From Rhodospirillaceae bacterium LM-1 (GTDB lineage Bacteria > Pseudomonadota > Alphaproteobacteria > Rhodospirillales > WMHbin7): a stretch of 64,000 nt of DNA. The position numbers and the translations under genes were made by a program. The notes beneath the pieces were generated by a model. That model was not told where the DNA came from, did not search any database, and worked only from the letters and a program-made list of their open reading frames with translations. The stretch is taken from positions 318,501 through 382,500 of the forward strand of contig CACUVI010000012.1 in the NCBI GenBank assembly GCA_902725215.1. Direction: 5' to 3'. Positions 26,673 to 40,057 of the stretch are shown one piece after another (positions within the stretch are counted from its first letter, which is position 1; each line of letters opens with the position of its first letter).

Positions 26673-26706
26673 GTTTATCGCAGGACGCGCTAATCCACAA
26701 AAAACA

Positions 26707-26734
26707 AGCCCAGGGACTTTGATGTCCCTGGGCT
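26707..26734 (-). terminator. Intrinsic terminator of the H1-like gene
   Basis: A perfect 11-bp stem (AGCCCAGGGAC / GTCCCTGGGCT) with a 6-base loop. Read on the minus strand it is followed by TTGTTTTTTG, a good U-tract, so it terminates the H1-like gene. No T-run exists on the plus strand after htpG, though the stem may slow transcription there too. Confidence 0.8.
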
Positions 26735-26779
26735 GTTGAGAAGTGCCCTGCAGCGAAAGCCGCAGAAAGCGCCTGTCCC

Positions 26780-27190
26780 TTAGACGGTCGGAGCCGCCAC
26801 AGGAGCAGGAGCAGCCTTCTTGGAAACGCGCTTGGCAGCGGGCTTCTTCGCGGCCTTCTTGGCTGCGGGCTTCTTAGCCGCAGGCTTCTTGGCAGCGGGC
26901 TTCTTCGCGGCCTTCTTGGCAGCGGGCTTCTTAGCCGCGGCCTTCTTAGCAGCCGGCTTCTTCTTGGCAGCCGGCTTCTTGGCAGCGGGCTTCTTGGCAG
27001 CGGGCTTCTTCTTGGCCGCGGCCTTCTTGGCAGCCGGCTTCTTCTTGGCAGCCGGCTTCTTCTTAGCAGCAGGCTTCTTAGCCGCCGCCTTCTTGGCAGC
27101 GGGCTTCTTGGCCGCGGCCTTCTTGGCGGCCGGCTTCTTCTTAGCAGCCGGCTTGGCGGCAGTGGCCGCCTTGGTTTTGCACATAGCCAT
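26780..27190 (-). CDS. Histone H1-like Lys/Ala/Pro-rich nucleoid protein
   Basis: A 136-residue protein made almost wholly of repeats of the AAKKPAAKK type, with short head [13 protein letters not shown] and tail [15 protein letters not shown]. The composition matches bacterial H1-like proteins (Hc1/Hc2, AlgP type) that bind DNA through Lys-rich disordered tails. The start at 27190 is chosen because GGAGAG lies 7 bases upstream on the minus strand; the longer frame to 27262 has no such site. The internal 24-30 bp DNA repeats make this gene prone to length variation between strains. A strong terminator follows. Confidence 0.85.
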   Translation of the reverse strand: MAMCKTKAATAAKPAAKKKPAAKKAAAKKPAAKKAAAKKPAAKKKPAAKKKPAAKKAAAKKKPAAKKPAAKKPAAKKKPAAKKAAAKKPAAKKAAKKPAAKKPAAKKPAAKKAAKKPAAKRVSKKAAPAPVAAPTV

Positions 27191-27579
27191 TGGTTCTCTC
27201 TCCACATTTCGCGGTGACGTCCACCGCACTAACACAATAAAAACTTTTTTCGCTCTTTGCAAAAAAAAATGATTGACGCGATTCCTTCGTCGTCGCTATC
27301 CGCCTCGGCTGTTGCGCATCAGCAACGCATCGAGATTAAGGGAAGCGCTTAATATCAGGTGTCGCCGCGATTCTGTATGGTGTGACGATCATCACACGTC
27401 GCCGTTCGGCGCGTCTTGAAGTCCTGGCGCTTTCTGGGGTTCCAAAAAGGCGAATCGAAAAGAAAATCGCGACTCGAGTCGGAATCGGAAGTGCCGTTTT
27501 ACCCTTTGTTAAGCCGCGCGCGTCATACTGCAAGGGTGGAATCAGGCTACGAGTACCCCGTCTCGCAAGGCTTTTAAAG
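27191..27579. other. Non-coding region between H1-like gene and flgB
   Basis: 389 bp without a credible gene, holding the divergent promoters for the H1-like gene and the flgB operon. Visible elements are a run of nine A residues at 27261-27269, a short palindrome GTTGC-GCATCA-GCAAC at 27311-27326 and a CRP-type palindrome at 27381-27396. An in-frame extension of flgB upstream exists but does not resemble FlgB. Confidence 0.5.
27381..27396. promoter_or_regulatory. CRP-type palindrome upstream of flgB
   Basis: TGTGA-CGATCA-TCACA is a perfect match to the CRP half-site pair TGTGA-N6-TCACA; with flanking bases the arms extend to GTGTGA/TCACAC. It lies 183 bp before the flgB start codon. Chance occurrence of the ten fixed bases in 64 kb is low (about 0.06 expected at equal base use). 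Whether a CRP-like protein of this organism uses it is unknown. Confidence 0.5.
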
Positions 27580-27984
27580 ATGGATCTTAAGCAGTTCACC
27601 CTGTTTGGCATGATCAAGGACCAGATGGACTGGTCGTCGAAGCGACAGCAGGTTCTGTCGCGCAACATCGCCAATTCCGATACGCCGGGTTATCTGCCTA
27701 GCGACATCAAGCCGTTGGATTTCAAGAAAACTATCGCCGAAGTGACATCGCCCCAACTGGCGGTGACCGATGGCAACCATCTGATGGGATCGCCCAGCAA
27801 AGCCTCCAGCCTTCGCGTCGAGAAAGAACGTCATCCCGAAGAGATCAAGCCCGACGGCAATGGGGTGACCTTGGAAGACCAGATCATGAAGGTGGGCGAC
27901 ACCAAGGGCAAATACGATATGGCCGCCAGCCTGTACCAGAAGCAGATCATGCTTCTGAAGATGTCAGTGGGCAGCGGGCGGTAA
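27580..27984 (+). CDS. flgB: Flagellar basal-body rod protein FlgB
   Basis: A 134-residue proximal rod protein. SRNIANSDTPGYLPSDI near residue 28 is the ANxxTPGY motif shared by rod and hook proteins, and the C-terminal helix KYDMAASLYQKQIMLLKMSVGSGR is typical. The ATG at 27580 gives the normal FlgB length. FlgB forms the part of the rod nearest the MS ring and is exported by the flagellar type III system. It starts a run flgB-flgC-fliE-fliQ-fliR-flhB on one strand. Confidence 0.95.
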   Translation: MDLKQFTLFGMIKDQMDWSSKRQQVLSRNIANSDTPGYLPSDIKPLDFKKTIAEVTSPQLAVTDGNHLMGSPSKASSLRVEKERHPEEIKPDGNGVTLEDQIMKVGDTKGKYDMAASLYQKQIMLLKMSVGSGR

Positions 27985-27996
27985 AGGAGAACGGCA

Positions 27997-28407
27997 ATGG
28001 ACGACCTTCGCAGCAGCGTCAAGATTTCAGCCGCAGGCCTGCATGCCCAGGGCATGCGCATGCGCACCATCTCGGAAAACTTGGCCAATGCGGACTCGCT
28101 GGCCCGCTCGCCGGGAACGCTTCCCTATCGGCGCAAGGTGGTGACCTTTAAGAACGTTCTGGATCGCGAGATGGACGCCAACACCGTGCGCGTCAACCGC
28201 GTCACCACCGATCAGGGAGATTTCGGAAAGCGTTTCGACCCCACCCATCCGGCGGCTGACCGTGACGGCTATGTGCTGACTCCCAACGTCAATCCGCTGA
28301 TCGAGCTGATGGATATGCGCGAAGCCCAGCGCAGCTACGAGGCCAACCTGACGGCCATCAACAACTCCAAAGCTATGATCCAGCGGACGATGGAGCTGCT
28401 GCGTTAA
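27997..28407 (+). CDS. flgC: Flagellar basal-body rod protein FlgC
   Basis: A 136-residue proximal rod protein. KISAAGLHAQGMRMRTISENLANADS at the N-terminus (with the SENLANADS rod motif) and MREAQRSYEANLTAINNSKAMIQRTMELLR at the C-terminus form the paired helices of rod proteins; YVLTPNVNPLIELMDM is the usual FlgC segment. An AAGGAG element 9 bases upstream of the ATG gives a clear start. It lies 12 bp after flgB. Confidence 0.96.
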   Translation: MDDLRSSVKISAAGLHAQGMRMRTISENLANADSLARSPGTLPYRRKVVTFKNVLDREMDANTVRVNRVTTDQGDFGKRFDPTHPAADRDGYVLTPNVNPLIELMDMREAQRSYEANLTAINNSKAMIQRTMELLR

Positions 28408-28478
28408 AGCCGCATCTGTGCTATACGTATATATATAGAGTGTAGGGACGCCCCCAAAACCAGGGCACCGAGGACGAC

Positions 28479-28793
28479 ATGGCAGTCGATATCAACAATG
28501 CGATCAGCGCCTATAACGCAGCTTCAAGGCCTGCGGCGACGATGGGTCTGGGTTCGCAAGACAAGACCGAAGGCCCCGAGGATTTCGCCGGGTTGGTCAA
28601 GGGCGCCATTCAGACATCCATCGAAACCGTGAAGAACGGCGAGCGCATGAGCATGAAAGCGATTGCGGGACAGGCCGATCTGACCGAGGTGGTTACGGCC
28701 GTTTCAGCCGCCGAGGTCACGCTGCAAACTGTGATGGCGGTGCGCGATAAGGTCATTACGGCCTATAACGAAATCATGCGCATGCCCATCTAA
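28479..28793 (+). CDS. fliE: Flagellar hook-basal body protein FliE
   Basis: A 104-residue FliE, which connects the MS ring to the rod. The C-terminal segment ADLTEVVTAVSAAEVTLQTVMAVRDKVITAYNEIMRMPI is the conserved FliE helix, with the family ending NEIMRMPI (shown here by its key parts AEVTLQT and YNEIMRM). The 71-bp gap after flgC contains an AT-rich stretch (TATATATATAG) that could be an internal promoter -10 region. Confidence 0.95.
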   Translation: MAVDINNAISAYNAASRPAATMGLGSQDKTEGPEDFAGLVKGAIQTSIETVKNGERMSMKAIAGQADLTEVVTAVSAAEVTLQTVMAVRDKVITAYNEIMRMPI

Positions 28794-28822
28794 GGGCGGC
28801 CCAACATCCTGCCGGAGGTTCC

Positions 28823-29089
28823 ATGAACGAGGCCGAGGTGATGGACGTCATCCGGGAAGGCATGATCGTCCTGATCAAGGTCTCGGCTCCTCCCTTGCTG
28901 GCGGGGCTGGCGATCGGCCTTGTCATCTCGATCTTTCAGACCCTGACTCAGATTCAGGAAGCCACCCTGACCTTTGTTCCCAAGGTTCTGGTGGTTTTCA
29001 TCTCCCTGCTGATTTTCATGCCGTTCATGCTCCATGAAGTGATCGATTTCACGCATATGGTCATGGATAGGGTGGCCGGTGGGGGATAG
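28823..29089 (+). CDS. fliQ: Flagellar export protein FliQ
   Basis: An 88-residue protein with two membrane helices: LIKVSAPPLLAGLAIGLVIS and VLVVFISLLIFMPFMLHEV. ISIFQTLTQIQEATLTFVPK between them is the hallmark of FliQ. FliQ is part of the FliP5-FliQ4-FliR1 export gate inside the MS ring. A GGAGG element precedes the ATG. fliP is not in this window, so it lies elsewhere, unlike the fliPQR order of enterobacteria. Confidence 0.96.
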   Translation: MNEAEVMDVIREGMIVLIKVSAPPLLAGLAIGLVISIFQTLTQIQEATLTFVPKVLVVFISLLIFMPFMLHEVIDFTHMVMDRVAGGG

Positions 29090-29095
29090 GCTTTC

Positions 29096-29854
29096 ATGTT
29101 GTCGGCCTATCTTGACCTGAGCATATTTCATTTCTTTCTAGTCTTTTCGCGCCTGGGCGCCGCCTTGATGCTGATGCCCGTCCTGGGCGGGCGCTACATT
29201 CCCGCCAATGCCAGGCTGCTGCTGGCGTTGGGCATCTCGCTGGCCGTAACCCCCGTCCTTTCTCCCATGCTTCCCGGCATGCCCGAGGATTTCTACGCGC
29301 GGGTTCTGATGATCGTTGCCGAAGTGACGATCGGCATTCTTTTGGGCGCCATCGTCGATATTATTCTGGCTTCCTTGCATGTGGCGGGAACCTTGATCAG
29401 TTTCCAGGGCGGTTTCGCCAACGCGCTGATCATCGATCCCATTACGCAGCAGCAAGGGTCGGTGATTACGGGCCTGTTCGACATGGTGGCCATCACCCTG
29501 ATTCTGGTTACCGACATGCATCACCTGTTCCTGAGTGCCGTGATCGACAGTTATTATTTGTTCCTGCCGGGTCAATTGCCGCCGATCAGCGACATGACCG
29601 AGGTGATCATTCGCCAGATTTCGGATAGTTTCCTGCTTGGCGCCAAGCTGGCCTCGCCTTTCGTGGTCTTCACCATCGTTCTTTACTCGGCCATGGGCGT
29701 GCTGTCGAAGCTGGCACCGCAGATTCAGGTGTTCTTCGTCATGATGCCTTTGCAGCTTATGGCCAGCTTGGCCTTGCTGGGCGTTGCGTTGCCGGGCATC
29801 ATGTACTGGTTCTTGCGCCACTTCGAGGGGGTTTTCACGCCCTTCCTTAGGTGA
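29096..29854 (+). CDS. fliR: Flagellar export protein FliR
   Basis: A 252-residue membrane protein with about six helices. The N-terminal FSRLGAALMLMPVLGGRYIPANARLLLALG pattern, GFANALIIDPITQQQGSVI and the C-terminal APQIQVFFVMMPLQL segment are characteristic FliR features. FliR caps the export gate and contacts FlhB. The gene starts 6 bp after fliQ and ends 3 bp before flhB, consistent with tight co-expression of the gate components. Confidence 0.96.
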   Translation: MLSAYLDLSIFHFFLVFSRLGAALMLMPVLGGRYIPANARLLLALGISLAVTPVLSPMLPGMPEDFYARVLMIVAEVTIGILLGAIVDIILASLHVAGTLISFQGGFANALIIDPITQQQGSVITGLFDMVAITLILVTDMHHLFLSAVIDSYYLFLPGQLPPISDMTEVIIRQISDSFLLGAKLASPFVVFTIVLYSAMGVLSKLAPQIQVFFVMMPLQLMASLALLGVALPGIMYWFLRHFEGVFTPFLR

Positions 29855-29857
29855 TCC

Positions 29858-30899
29858 ATGGCTGATGAAGACGCAGACGAATCACAAAAAACAGAAGAGC
29901 CGTCCGGTAAACGGCTGGGAAAGGCGCGTGGCGAGGGCAATGTTCCCATTTCCCAGGAAGTCCGCTTGTGGCTGGGCCTGACTGGCACCTTGATTTTAGT
30001 CGGCATGCTGGCCACCCCGATGTCCAAAAGCCTATTGATCATGCTGCGCCAGTACATCGAATCGCCCCATGCGATCGACACCAGCGAGGGCGCCTTGCGC
30101 ACGATGAGCGTCGAGCTGGGCTTGAAGGTCGGCATGATTCTGGCCTTGCCCTTTGGCGTTCTTCTCTTCCTTGGCGTCATGGGCACGATTTCGCAGGTCG
30201 GCTGGCTGATGGTCGGCAAGCGCATCAAGCCCAATTTCTCGAAGCTGAATCCCCTGGCCGGAGCCAAGCGGCTTTTTTCGGTTATGACCGTCGTCGAATT
30301 CATCAAAAGCCTGCTCAAGGTCGCTCTTATCGGCTGGATCGTCTGGCTGCTTTTGGAGCCGAAAATCGGAACATTGGCGCAGATGCCCGATCTGACGCCG
30401 CTTCAGGTCATGGCCTTGATTCAAGATACGGTGGTAAGCCTGATTTTCTGGGTGCTGGTGGTCTATATCGTCATCTCGGGGGCGGATATGCTCTACCAGC
30501 GCTTTAGCTACAAGAAGAAGTTGCGCATGACCAGACAGGAGGTCAAGGAAGAGCATAAAGACGAAGAAGGCGACCCGATGGTCAAGTCGAAGCAAAGGGG
30601 CATCCGTATGCAGCGGGCGCGTCAGCGCATGCTGGTCGCCGTGCCCAAGGCGACGGTCGTCATTACCAACCCCACCCATTACGCGGTGGCCTTGCATTAT
30701 GATATGGAAACCATGCAAGCGCCCGTGCTGGTCGCCAAGGGCGTGGATTTTCTGGCCAAGAAAATTCGCGAATTGGCCGACGAGAATGAGGTGCCCATCG
30801 TCGAGAACCCGCCCTTGGCGCGCGCCCTGTATGCATCGGTCGAGTTGGACCAGCCCGTTCCCCAGGAACATTATAAGGCGGTGGCGGAAGTGATTGGTT

Positions 30900-30928
<29 letters not shown>
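29858..30928 (+). CDS. flhB: Flagellar export switch protein FlhB
   Basis: A 356-residue protein with four membrane helices and a C-terminal cytosolic domain. The autocleavage motif NPTH is at residues 271-274 inside VVITNPTHYAVAL; cleavage between N and P switches export from rod/hook to filament substrates. The N-terminus starts with the usual acidic DEDADESQKTEEPS and KARGEGNVPISQEV. The 3' end overlaps the start of the hybrid kinase gene by 29 bp, so flagellar export and the kinase are translationally linked. Confidence 0.96.
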
Positions 30929-33338
<2,410 letters not shown>

Positions 33339-33404
33339 CCGGCACCAGACAGGAACATTGGTAGGTCAAATTACATAATTAGCAAATAAATCAACACACT
33401 AAAA

Positions 33405-33419
33405 GTTCCGCTTGCGTTC
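33405..33419 (+). promoter_or_regulatory. LexA (SOS) box upstream of recA
   Basis: GTTC-CGCTTGC-GTTC is an exact match to the alphaproteobacterial LexA operator GTTC-N7-GTTC. It lies 69 bp upstream of the recA start codon, in the 150-bp gap after cckA. Repression of recA by LexA is the established arrangement in this class. Confidence 0.88.
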
Positions 33420-33488
33420 TAGAACATTTCGCGTACATTGACCTCAGTTGCGCCTGTCAGCCAACCGTGGAATAAGGGGTACGCCGAT

Positions 33489-34565
33489 ATGAGTCAGACA
33501 GCTTTGCGCTTGGTGGAAAAAGATACGATGGACCGTCAGAAAGCACTCGATGCCGCCGTCAGCCAGATCGAACGCGCCTTTGGCAAGGGGTCGATCATGA
33601 AGATGGGGCAGAAGTCCGCCGTCGAGATCGACGTCATCCCGACCGGCTCGCTGGGCCTGGATTTGGGGCTGGGCATCGGCGGTTTGCCCCGCGGGCGCAT
33701 CGTCGAAATCTATGGCCCGGAAAGCTCGGGCAAGACCACGCTGGCCTTGCATGTGGTGGCCGAGGCGCAAAAGCGCGCCGGCGCTTGCGCCTTCATCGAC
33801 GCCGAACATGCGCTTGACCCCATCTATGCTCGCAAGCTGGGGGTCAATCTTGACGATCTGTTGATTTCGCAGCCCGACAATGGCGAGCAGGCGCTTGAAA
33901 TCGCCGATACGCTGGTGCGCTCGGGCGCCATCGACGTTCTGGTGATCGATTCGGTGGCCGCCCTGGTGCCCCGGGCGGAAATTGAAGGCGAAATGGGCGA
34001 TTCACATGTCGGCCTGCAAGCCCGCCTGATGAGCCAAGCGCTGCGCAAGCTCACCGGCTCGGTCTCCAAGTCGAAATGCATGATCATCTTCATCAATCAG
34101 ATTCGCATGAAGATCGGCGTCATGTTCGGCAACCCGGAAACCACCACCGGCGGCAATGCGCTGAAGTTCTACGCTTCGGTGCGTCTGGAAATCCGGCGCA
34201 TCGGCGCCATCAAGGAGCGCGACGAGGTGGTGGGCAACCAGACCCGTGTCAAGGTGGTCAAAAACAAGCTGGCTCCGCCTTTCCGCGTCGTCGACTTCGA
34301 CATTATGTATGGCGAAGGCGTTTCCAAAATGGGCGAGTTGATCGATCTGGGCGTCAAGGCCAATCTGGTCGAGAAGTCCGGTTCCTGGTTCTCCTATAGC
34401 GGGACGCGCATCGGCCAGGGCCGCGAGAACGCCAAACAATATCTTCGCGACAATCCCAAAATGGCCGAGGAGATCGAGACGCAAATCCGGGCCAATGCCG
34501 GGCTGGTGAGCGAGGCTTTGGCGGGCGGGCCTGGCGATCTGGACGGAACCCCGGCCGAGGACTGA
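33489..34565 (+). CDS. recA: Recombinase RecA
   Basis: A 358-residue Rec[10 protein letters not shown] is Walker [10 protein letters not shown] and [20 protein letters not shown] are further signature blocks, [29 protein letters not shown] is the L2/DNA-binding region (key part [13 protein letters not shown]), and the acidic tail LDGTPAED closes the protein. RecA forms filaments on single-stranded DNA for homologous recombination and triggers LexA cleavage. The ATG at 33489 ([12 protein letters not shown]) is chosen by homology and by AAGGGG upstream; an in-frame ATG-like start at 33438 would fall close to the promoter. An exact LexA box lies upstream. Confidence 0.97.
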   Translation: MSQTALRLVEKDTMDRQKALDAAVSQIERAFGKGSIMKMGQKSAVEIDVIPTGSLGLDLGLGIGGLPRGRIVEIYGPESSGKTTLALHVVAEAQKRAGACAFIDAEHALDPIYARKLGVNLDDLLISQPDNGEQALEIADTLVRSGAIDVLVIDSVAALVPRAEIEGEMGDSHVGLQARLMSQALRKLTGSVSKSKCMIIFINQIRMKIGVMFGNPETTTGGNALKFYASVRLEIRRIGAIKERDEVVGNQTRVKVVKNKLAPPFRVVDFDIMYGEGVSKMGELIDLGVKANLVEKSGSWFSYSGTRIGQGRENAKQYLRDNPKMAEEIETQIRANAGLVSEALAGGPGDLDGTPAED

Positions 34566-34626
34566 TCGGGCGATCCCGACCCCCTTAGAAAATCTCTCCA
34601 CATTTTCATTGGGTTAGGAATGAAGC

Positions 34627-34646
34627 GGGGCCGGGCGACCGGCCCC
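34627..34646. terminator. GC-rich hairpin after recA
   Basis: A perfect 8-bp stem GGGGCCGG / CCGGCCCC around GCGA, about 60 bp after the recA stop codon. There is no T-run, so it may be a weak or factor-aided terminator. It lies in the 199-bp gap before alaS. Confidence 0.45.
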
Positions 34647-34764
34647 GTTGCGCTGTCAGGGCGGACCCTTTGGTCGGCGTCGTGACGATGCCCTGGACCA
34701 AACCCCGCCAATTCGCTAGAAAGGCAGGCTTTTCAAGCGCCAACCAACCGGCCAGGATCAACCC

Positions 34765-37425
<2,661 letters not shown>

Positions 37426-37428
37426 GCC

Positions 37429-38805
37429 TTGCTTCGCCTCAGCCGCGCTCAACTGGTTGCGGTCATATTGGCTGCCCTTGGTCTGTGGATTGCCCTTGTT
37501 CCCCCGCAGGCCTTCTCGCCGTCCGAAGCCGTCGTTGCCGGACTGGCCTTGGCCGCCATCGGTTTGTGGGCCACCGGCGCCATGCCCGAGGCCCTGACGG
37601 CGCTGCTGTTCTTTCTGTTCTGCATGTTGTTCAAGGCCGCCCCCGCCAAAGTGGTGTTCTCGGGCTTTACCTCGCAGGCTTTCTGGCTGTTGTTTGCGGG
37701 CGTGGTTTTCGGCTCGGCCATCAAGGCCACCGGGCTTGGCGACCGCGCCGCTCACGCCATTGGGCGCGCCATGGGCCGCTCCTTCGCCAAGGCGCTGTTC
37801 GGCGTTGTTCTGCTGGGCGTTGGCTTGGCTTTTCTGATGCCCTCGTCCCTGGGACGCGTGGTGCTGCTGGTGCCCTTATTGACCGCGCTGGCCAGCCATC
37901 TTGGTTACGAGACGGGCGGCAAGGGCTGGAATGGGCTGGTGCTGGGCGGGATCATGTCAACTTTCCTGTCCGCTTTTTCGATCCTGCCCTCCAACATTCC
38001 CAATATGGTGCTGGCCGGTTCTGCCGAGGCGATGCTGGGCATCGTGCTGGGCTACAGCGATTATTTTGTCTCCACCTTTCCGGTTCTGGGATTGGCGAAA
38101 ATAGCGATCCTTTATGTCGTGCTGTGGGGCCTTTATCGCGGTCAGGAACCCACGAAGTTGGAAGAACCGCCGCCTGGGCCGATATCCGCGCCCGAGCGTC
38201 GGCTGGCCTTGCTGTTGGCCCTGGCCATCGGATTGTGGATGACGGACACGCTGCACCACATTTCCTCCGCCTGGGTCGGATTGGCCGTCGCCATCCTATG
38301 TCTGACGCCCAAGACCGGCATTCTGCCCCCCAAAAGTTTGGCGGCCACGAATTTCGAACCTTTGTTTTATGTGGCGGGCGTGATCGGGCTGGGTGCCGTG
38401 ATCGATCATGCGGGCGTGGGGCGGTTGGTCGGCAGTTATCTGATCGGCGTGCTGCCGCTGGAAACGGGCGGCGGCTTCATGAATTTCATGAGCCTGACAG
38501 CCCTGGCCAGCCTAGTGGGCTTGGCGACCACTTTGCCCGGCGTGCCCGCCGTTCTGACCCCCTTCGCTCCCTCGCTGGCCGAAGCCACCGGACTGCCGAT
38601 CATTGCCGTGCTGATGACGCAGGTGGCTGGCTACTCGACCCTGATTCTGCCCTATCAGGCGCCGCCGGTGATGACCGGCCTGCAACTCGCCCAGGCCCGC
38701 TATTGGGACTTCGCCAGACTGTGTCTGATCATGGCCGCCCTGACGGCTGTGCTGCTTTGGCCGCTCGATTATCTGTGGCTGAGCCTGATTGGCAAAATGC
38801 TTTAG
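37429..38805 (+). CDS. SLC13/DASS-type anion permease
   Basis: A 458-residue polytopic protein with about 11-12 membrane helices. It begins at a TTG 3 bp after the alaS stop. Features of the divalent anion:sodium symporter/ArsB-like superfamily are visible: ATGAMPEALTALLFFLFCMLF, GFTSQAFWLLFAGVVFGSAIKATGLGDR, and the second-half repeat NFEPLFYVAGVIGLGAVIDHAGVG (key parts SQAFWLLFAG and FYVAGVIGLG). Known substrates are dicarboxylates, sulfate or related anions; the substrate here is not determinable. The close spacing suggests read-through from alaS. Confidence 0.78.
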   Translation: MLRLSRAQLVAVILAALGLWIALVPPQAFSPSEAVVAGLALAAIGLWATGAMPEALTALLFFLFCMLFKAAPAKVVFSGFTSQAFWLLFAGVVFGSAIKATGLGDRAAHAIGRAMGRSFAKALFGVVLLGVGLAFLMPSSLGRVVLLVPLLTALASHLGYETGGKGWNGLVLGGIMSTFLSAFSILPSNIPNMVLAGSAEAMLGIVLGYSDYFVSTFPVLGLAKIAILYVVLWGLYRGQEPTKLEEPPPGPISAPERRLALLLALAIGLWMTDTLHHISSAWVGLAVAILCLTPKTGILPPKSLAATNFEPLFYVAGVIGLGAVIDHAGVGRLVGSYLIGVLPLETGGGFMNFMSLTALASLVGLATTLPGVPAVLTPFAPSLAEATGLPIIAVLMTQVAGYSTLILPYQAPPVMTGLQLAQARYWDFARLCLIMAALTAVLLWPLDYLWLSLIGKML

Positions 38806-38832
38806 GGGAATCACGCCCTCAATCGAAGCCGT

Positions 38833-39213
38833 TCAAAGAAAAGTCGCCGTCCACGCCGCGTCAAGTTTGCGATCCAGGGTCACGAGATCGGCGTTAAGCT
38901 GCCTTGCCAACCACAGATAACTGGCGTCATAGGCGGTCAGCCCCGTTCGCTCTCCCAACTCAAGAGCTTCCGCATGATCAATGGCAACGGCCCGGATTTC
39001 CATGCGCGCAAGCAGGCCAAATGCCGCCACCAGCTTGTCCCTCTCCTGGGGATGCCTTCGCATCTTCATTAAACAGACATTCGCCAATTCGAAGTGCAGC
39101 AGGGCGGGCGCCACAAGCTCGGCTTCCGCGAAACGCATGGCCGCCGCCTCGCCATCCGGCTCGCCAAACAAAATAGCCGCCAGGGCAGAAGCATCGACGA
39201 CCTTAACGGCCAT
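38833..39213 (-). CDS. PIN-domain toxin (VapC/FitB-like)
   Basis: A 126-residue PIN ribonuclease. VVDASALAAILFGE carries the first catalytic Asp (D7), HFELANVCLMKMRR the conserved Glu, and LTAYDASYLWLARQLNADLVTLD the third and fourth acidic residues (key YDASYLWLA, LVTLD). VapC toxins cut tRNA or rRNA when freed from antitoxin. Its start overlaps the end of the upstream antitoxin gene by 11 bp, the usual type II toxin-antitoxin order (antitoxin first). The pair lies close to tRNA-Leu and repeat elements. Confidence 0.9.
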   Translation of the reverse strand: MAVKVVDASALAAILFGEPDGEAAAMRFAEAELVAPALLHFELANVCLMKMRRHPQERDKLVAAFGLLARMEIRAVAIDHAEALELGERTGLTAYDASYLWLARQLNADLVTLDRKLDAAWTATFL

Positions 39214-39439
39214 TCCTGGCCTCGCGCACCATGCTGGCGGCTTCGCTCGGCGTTGCTAGGCCGATGCCGCGAACTTCCTTGAGAATATCCAAAGGCGACA
39301 GCGATGCAGGCTCTCGCACAGCATCTTCCAGAATCGCCATCAATTCACCCTGAAGCGAGCGATGATGGCGTTCCGCCCGCTTTCTCAGGCGCTGGACCGT
39401 GTCATCGGGGACGGTCTTGACGGACAGATTAACCGGCAT
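39203..39439 (-). CDS. Ribbon-helix-helix antitoxin (FitA/VapB-like)
   Basis: A 78-residue antitoxin. MPVNLSVKTVPDDTVQRLRKRAERHHRSLQGELMAILEDAV is the FitA-type ribbon-helix-helix (key NLSVKTVPD strand and HRSLQGELMAILE helices); the C-terminal part GLATPSEAASMVREARNGR would bind the toxin. The start at 39439 fits homologues; an in-frame ATG at 39451 also has GGAG upstream. The protein probably represses its own operon with the toxin as co-repressor, which is family knowledge. Confidence 0.87.
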   Translation of the reverse strand: MPVNLSVKTVPDDTVQRLRKRAERHHRSLQGELMAILEDAVREPASLSPLDILKEVRGIGLATPSEAASMVREARNGR

Positions 39440-39616
39440 GGGCGGCTCCATATTGGCTCCAATTCGGAACCATGCTAGCTCGAAGCCAGGGATTTTGCCA
39501 GCCCCTTACCCAATTGCAAACTTGCCAAATTTTTAGAATCCAGCCATCTTCCCCTTCTACACGCAGGGGTTTAGGCGTTTCAATGCAGGGGCCAGGGTTC
39601 CATCAACCCAGGAGAT

Positions 39617-39662
39617 ATTGGGGTCAGGAGATATTGGGGACAGCAGTGACTCTGACCCCAAT
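39617..39662. repeat. Inverted repeat with GGGGTCAG core
   Basis: ATTGGGGTCAG (39617-39627) and CTGACCCCAAT (39652-39662) are exact inverse complements of 11 bp. A near-duplicate GATATTGGGGACAG lies between them. The motif resembles GGGGTCAG sequences recurrently seen beside REP-associated tyrosine transposases and is related to the three copies at 40.06-40.12 kb. No transposase gene is visible. Confidence 0.6.
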
Positions 39663-39675
39663 TTTCCACCAAAGT

Positions 39676-39999
39676 TTAGCCTTCTCCTAATCCATTTGCC
39701 TTCCGAATATGCGCTTCTAAAATTTTCTCCGCATCATTTTTACCATGCTTATCTTGGCAGTAAACAATACCGCCATTGCACCCAAGCACAGATCTGTCCA
39801 TGTAAATGGCTTTTTTTCCTTCGTATCCGTGCTTACGAAGACGGATTTTCCATCTGCGTTGCTTGATCCTCATAATGCTTTTGAAGGGGAGGCCTGCTTC
39901 ATCCGGAAAAACAAATCCACTGGAATTAAGGGCAGTTGCGGCTACTTTCCAAACATCATCACAAATATTGGCGTAAACATCGGCCTTTTCAGTTGTCAT
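39676..39999 (-). CDS. AT-rich orphan protein flanked by GGGGTCAG repeats, unknown
   Basis: A 107-residue protein I do not recognise: basic in the middle (RIKQRRWKIRLRKHGYEGKK), with three Cys residues, one early (NICDDVW) and two in the LGCNGGIVYCQDKHGK stretch, and no membrane segment. Base composition is well below that of neighbours, and repeats sharing GGGGTCAG lie on both sides (39.62 and 40.06 kb), so the segment 39.6-40.13 kb behaves like a small inserted unit. It could be a genuine cargo gene or a remnant; coding status is moderately supported by its length and codon pattern. Confidence 0.5.
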   Translation of the reverse strand: MTTEKADVYANICDDVWKVAATALNSSGFVFPDEAGLPFKSIMRIKQRRWKIRLRKHGYEGKKAIYMDRSVLGCNGGIVYCQDKHGKNDAEKILEAHIRKANGLGEG

Positions 40000-40057
40000 T
40001 CTCGCCTCCTGGGTTTGCCCTACACTTTTTAGCTTGCTCGTTTTGGCAATTTACATC

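Noticed and set aside
26820-27170. Regular short repeats that could suggest a CRISPR or tandem array
   Set aside because: The repeats are coding (AAKKPAAKK units of the H1-like protein), contiguous, with no unique spacers.
27382-27579. N-terminal extension of flgB
   Set aside because: The extra residues are Arg-rich, not FlgB-like, overlap a CRP-type palindrome, and the ATG at 27580 gives the usual length.
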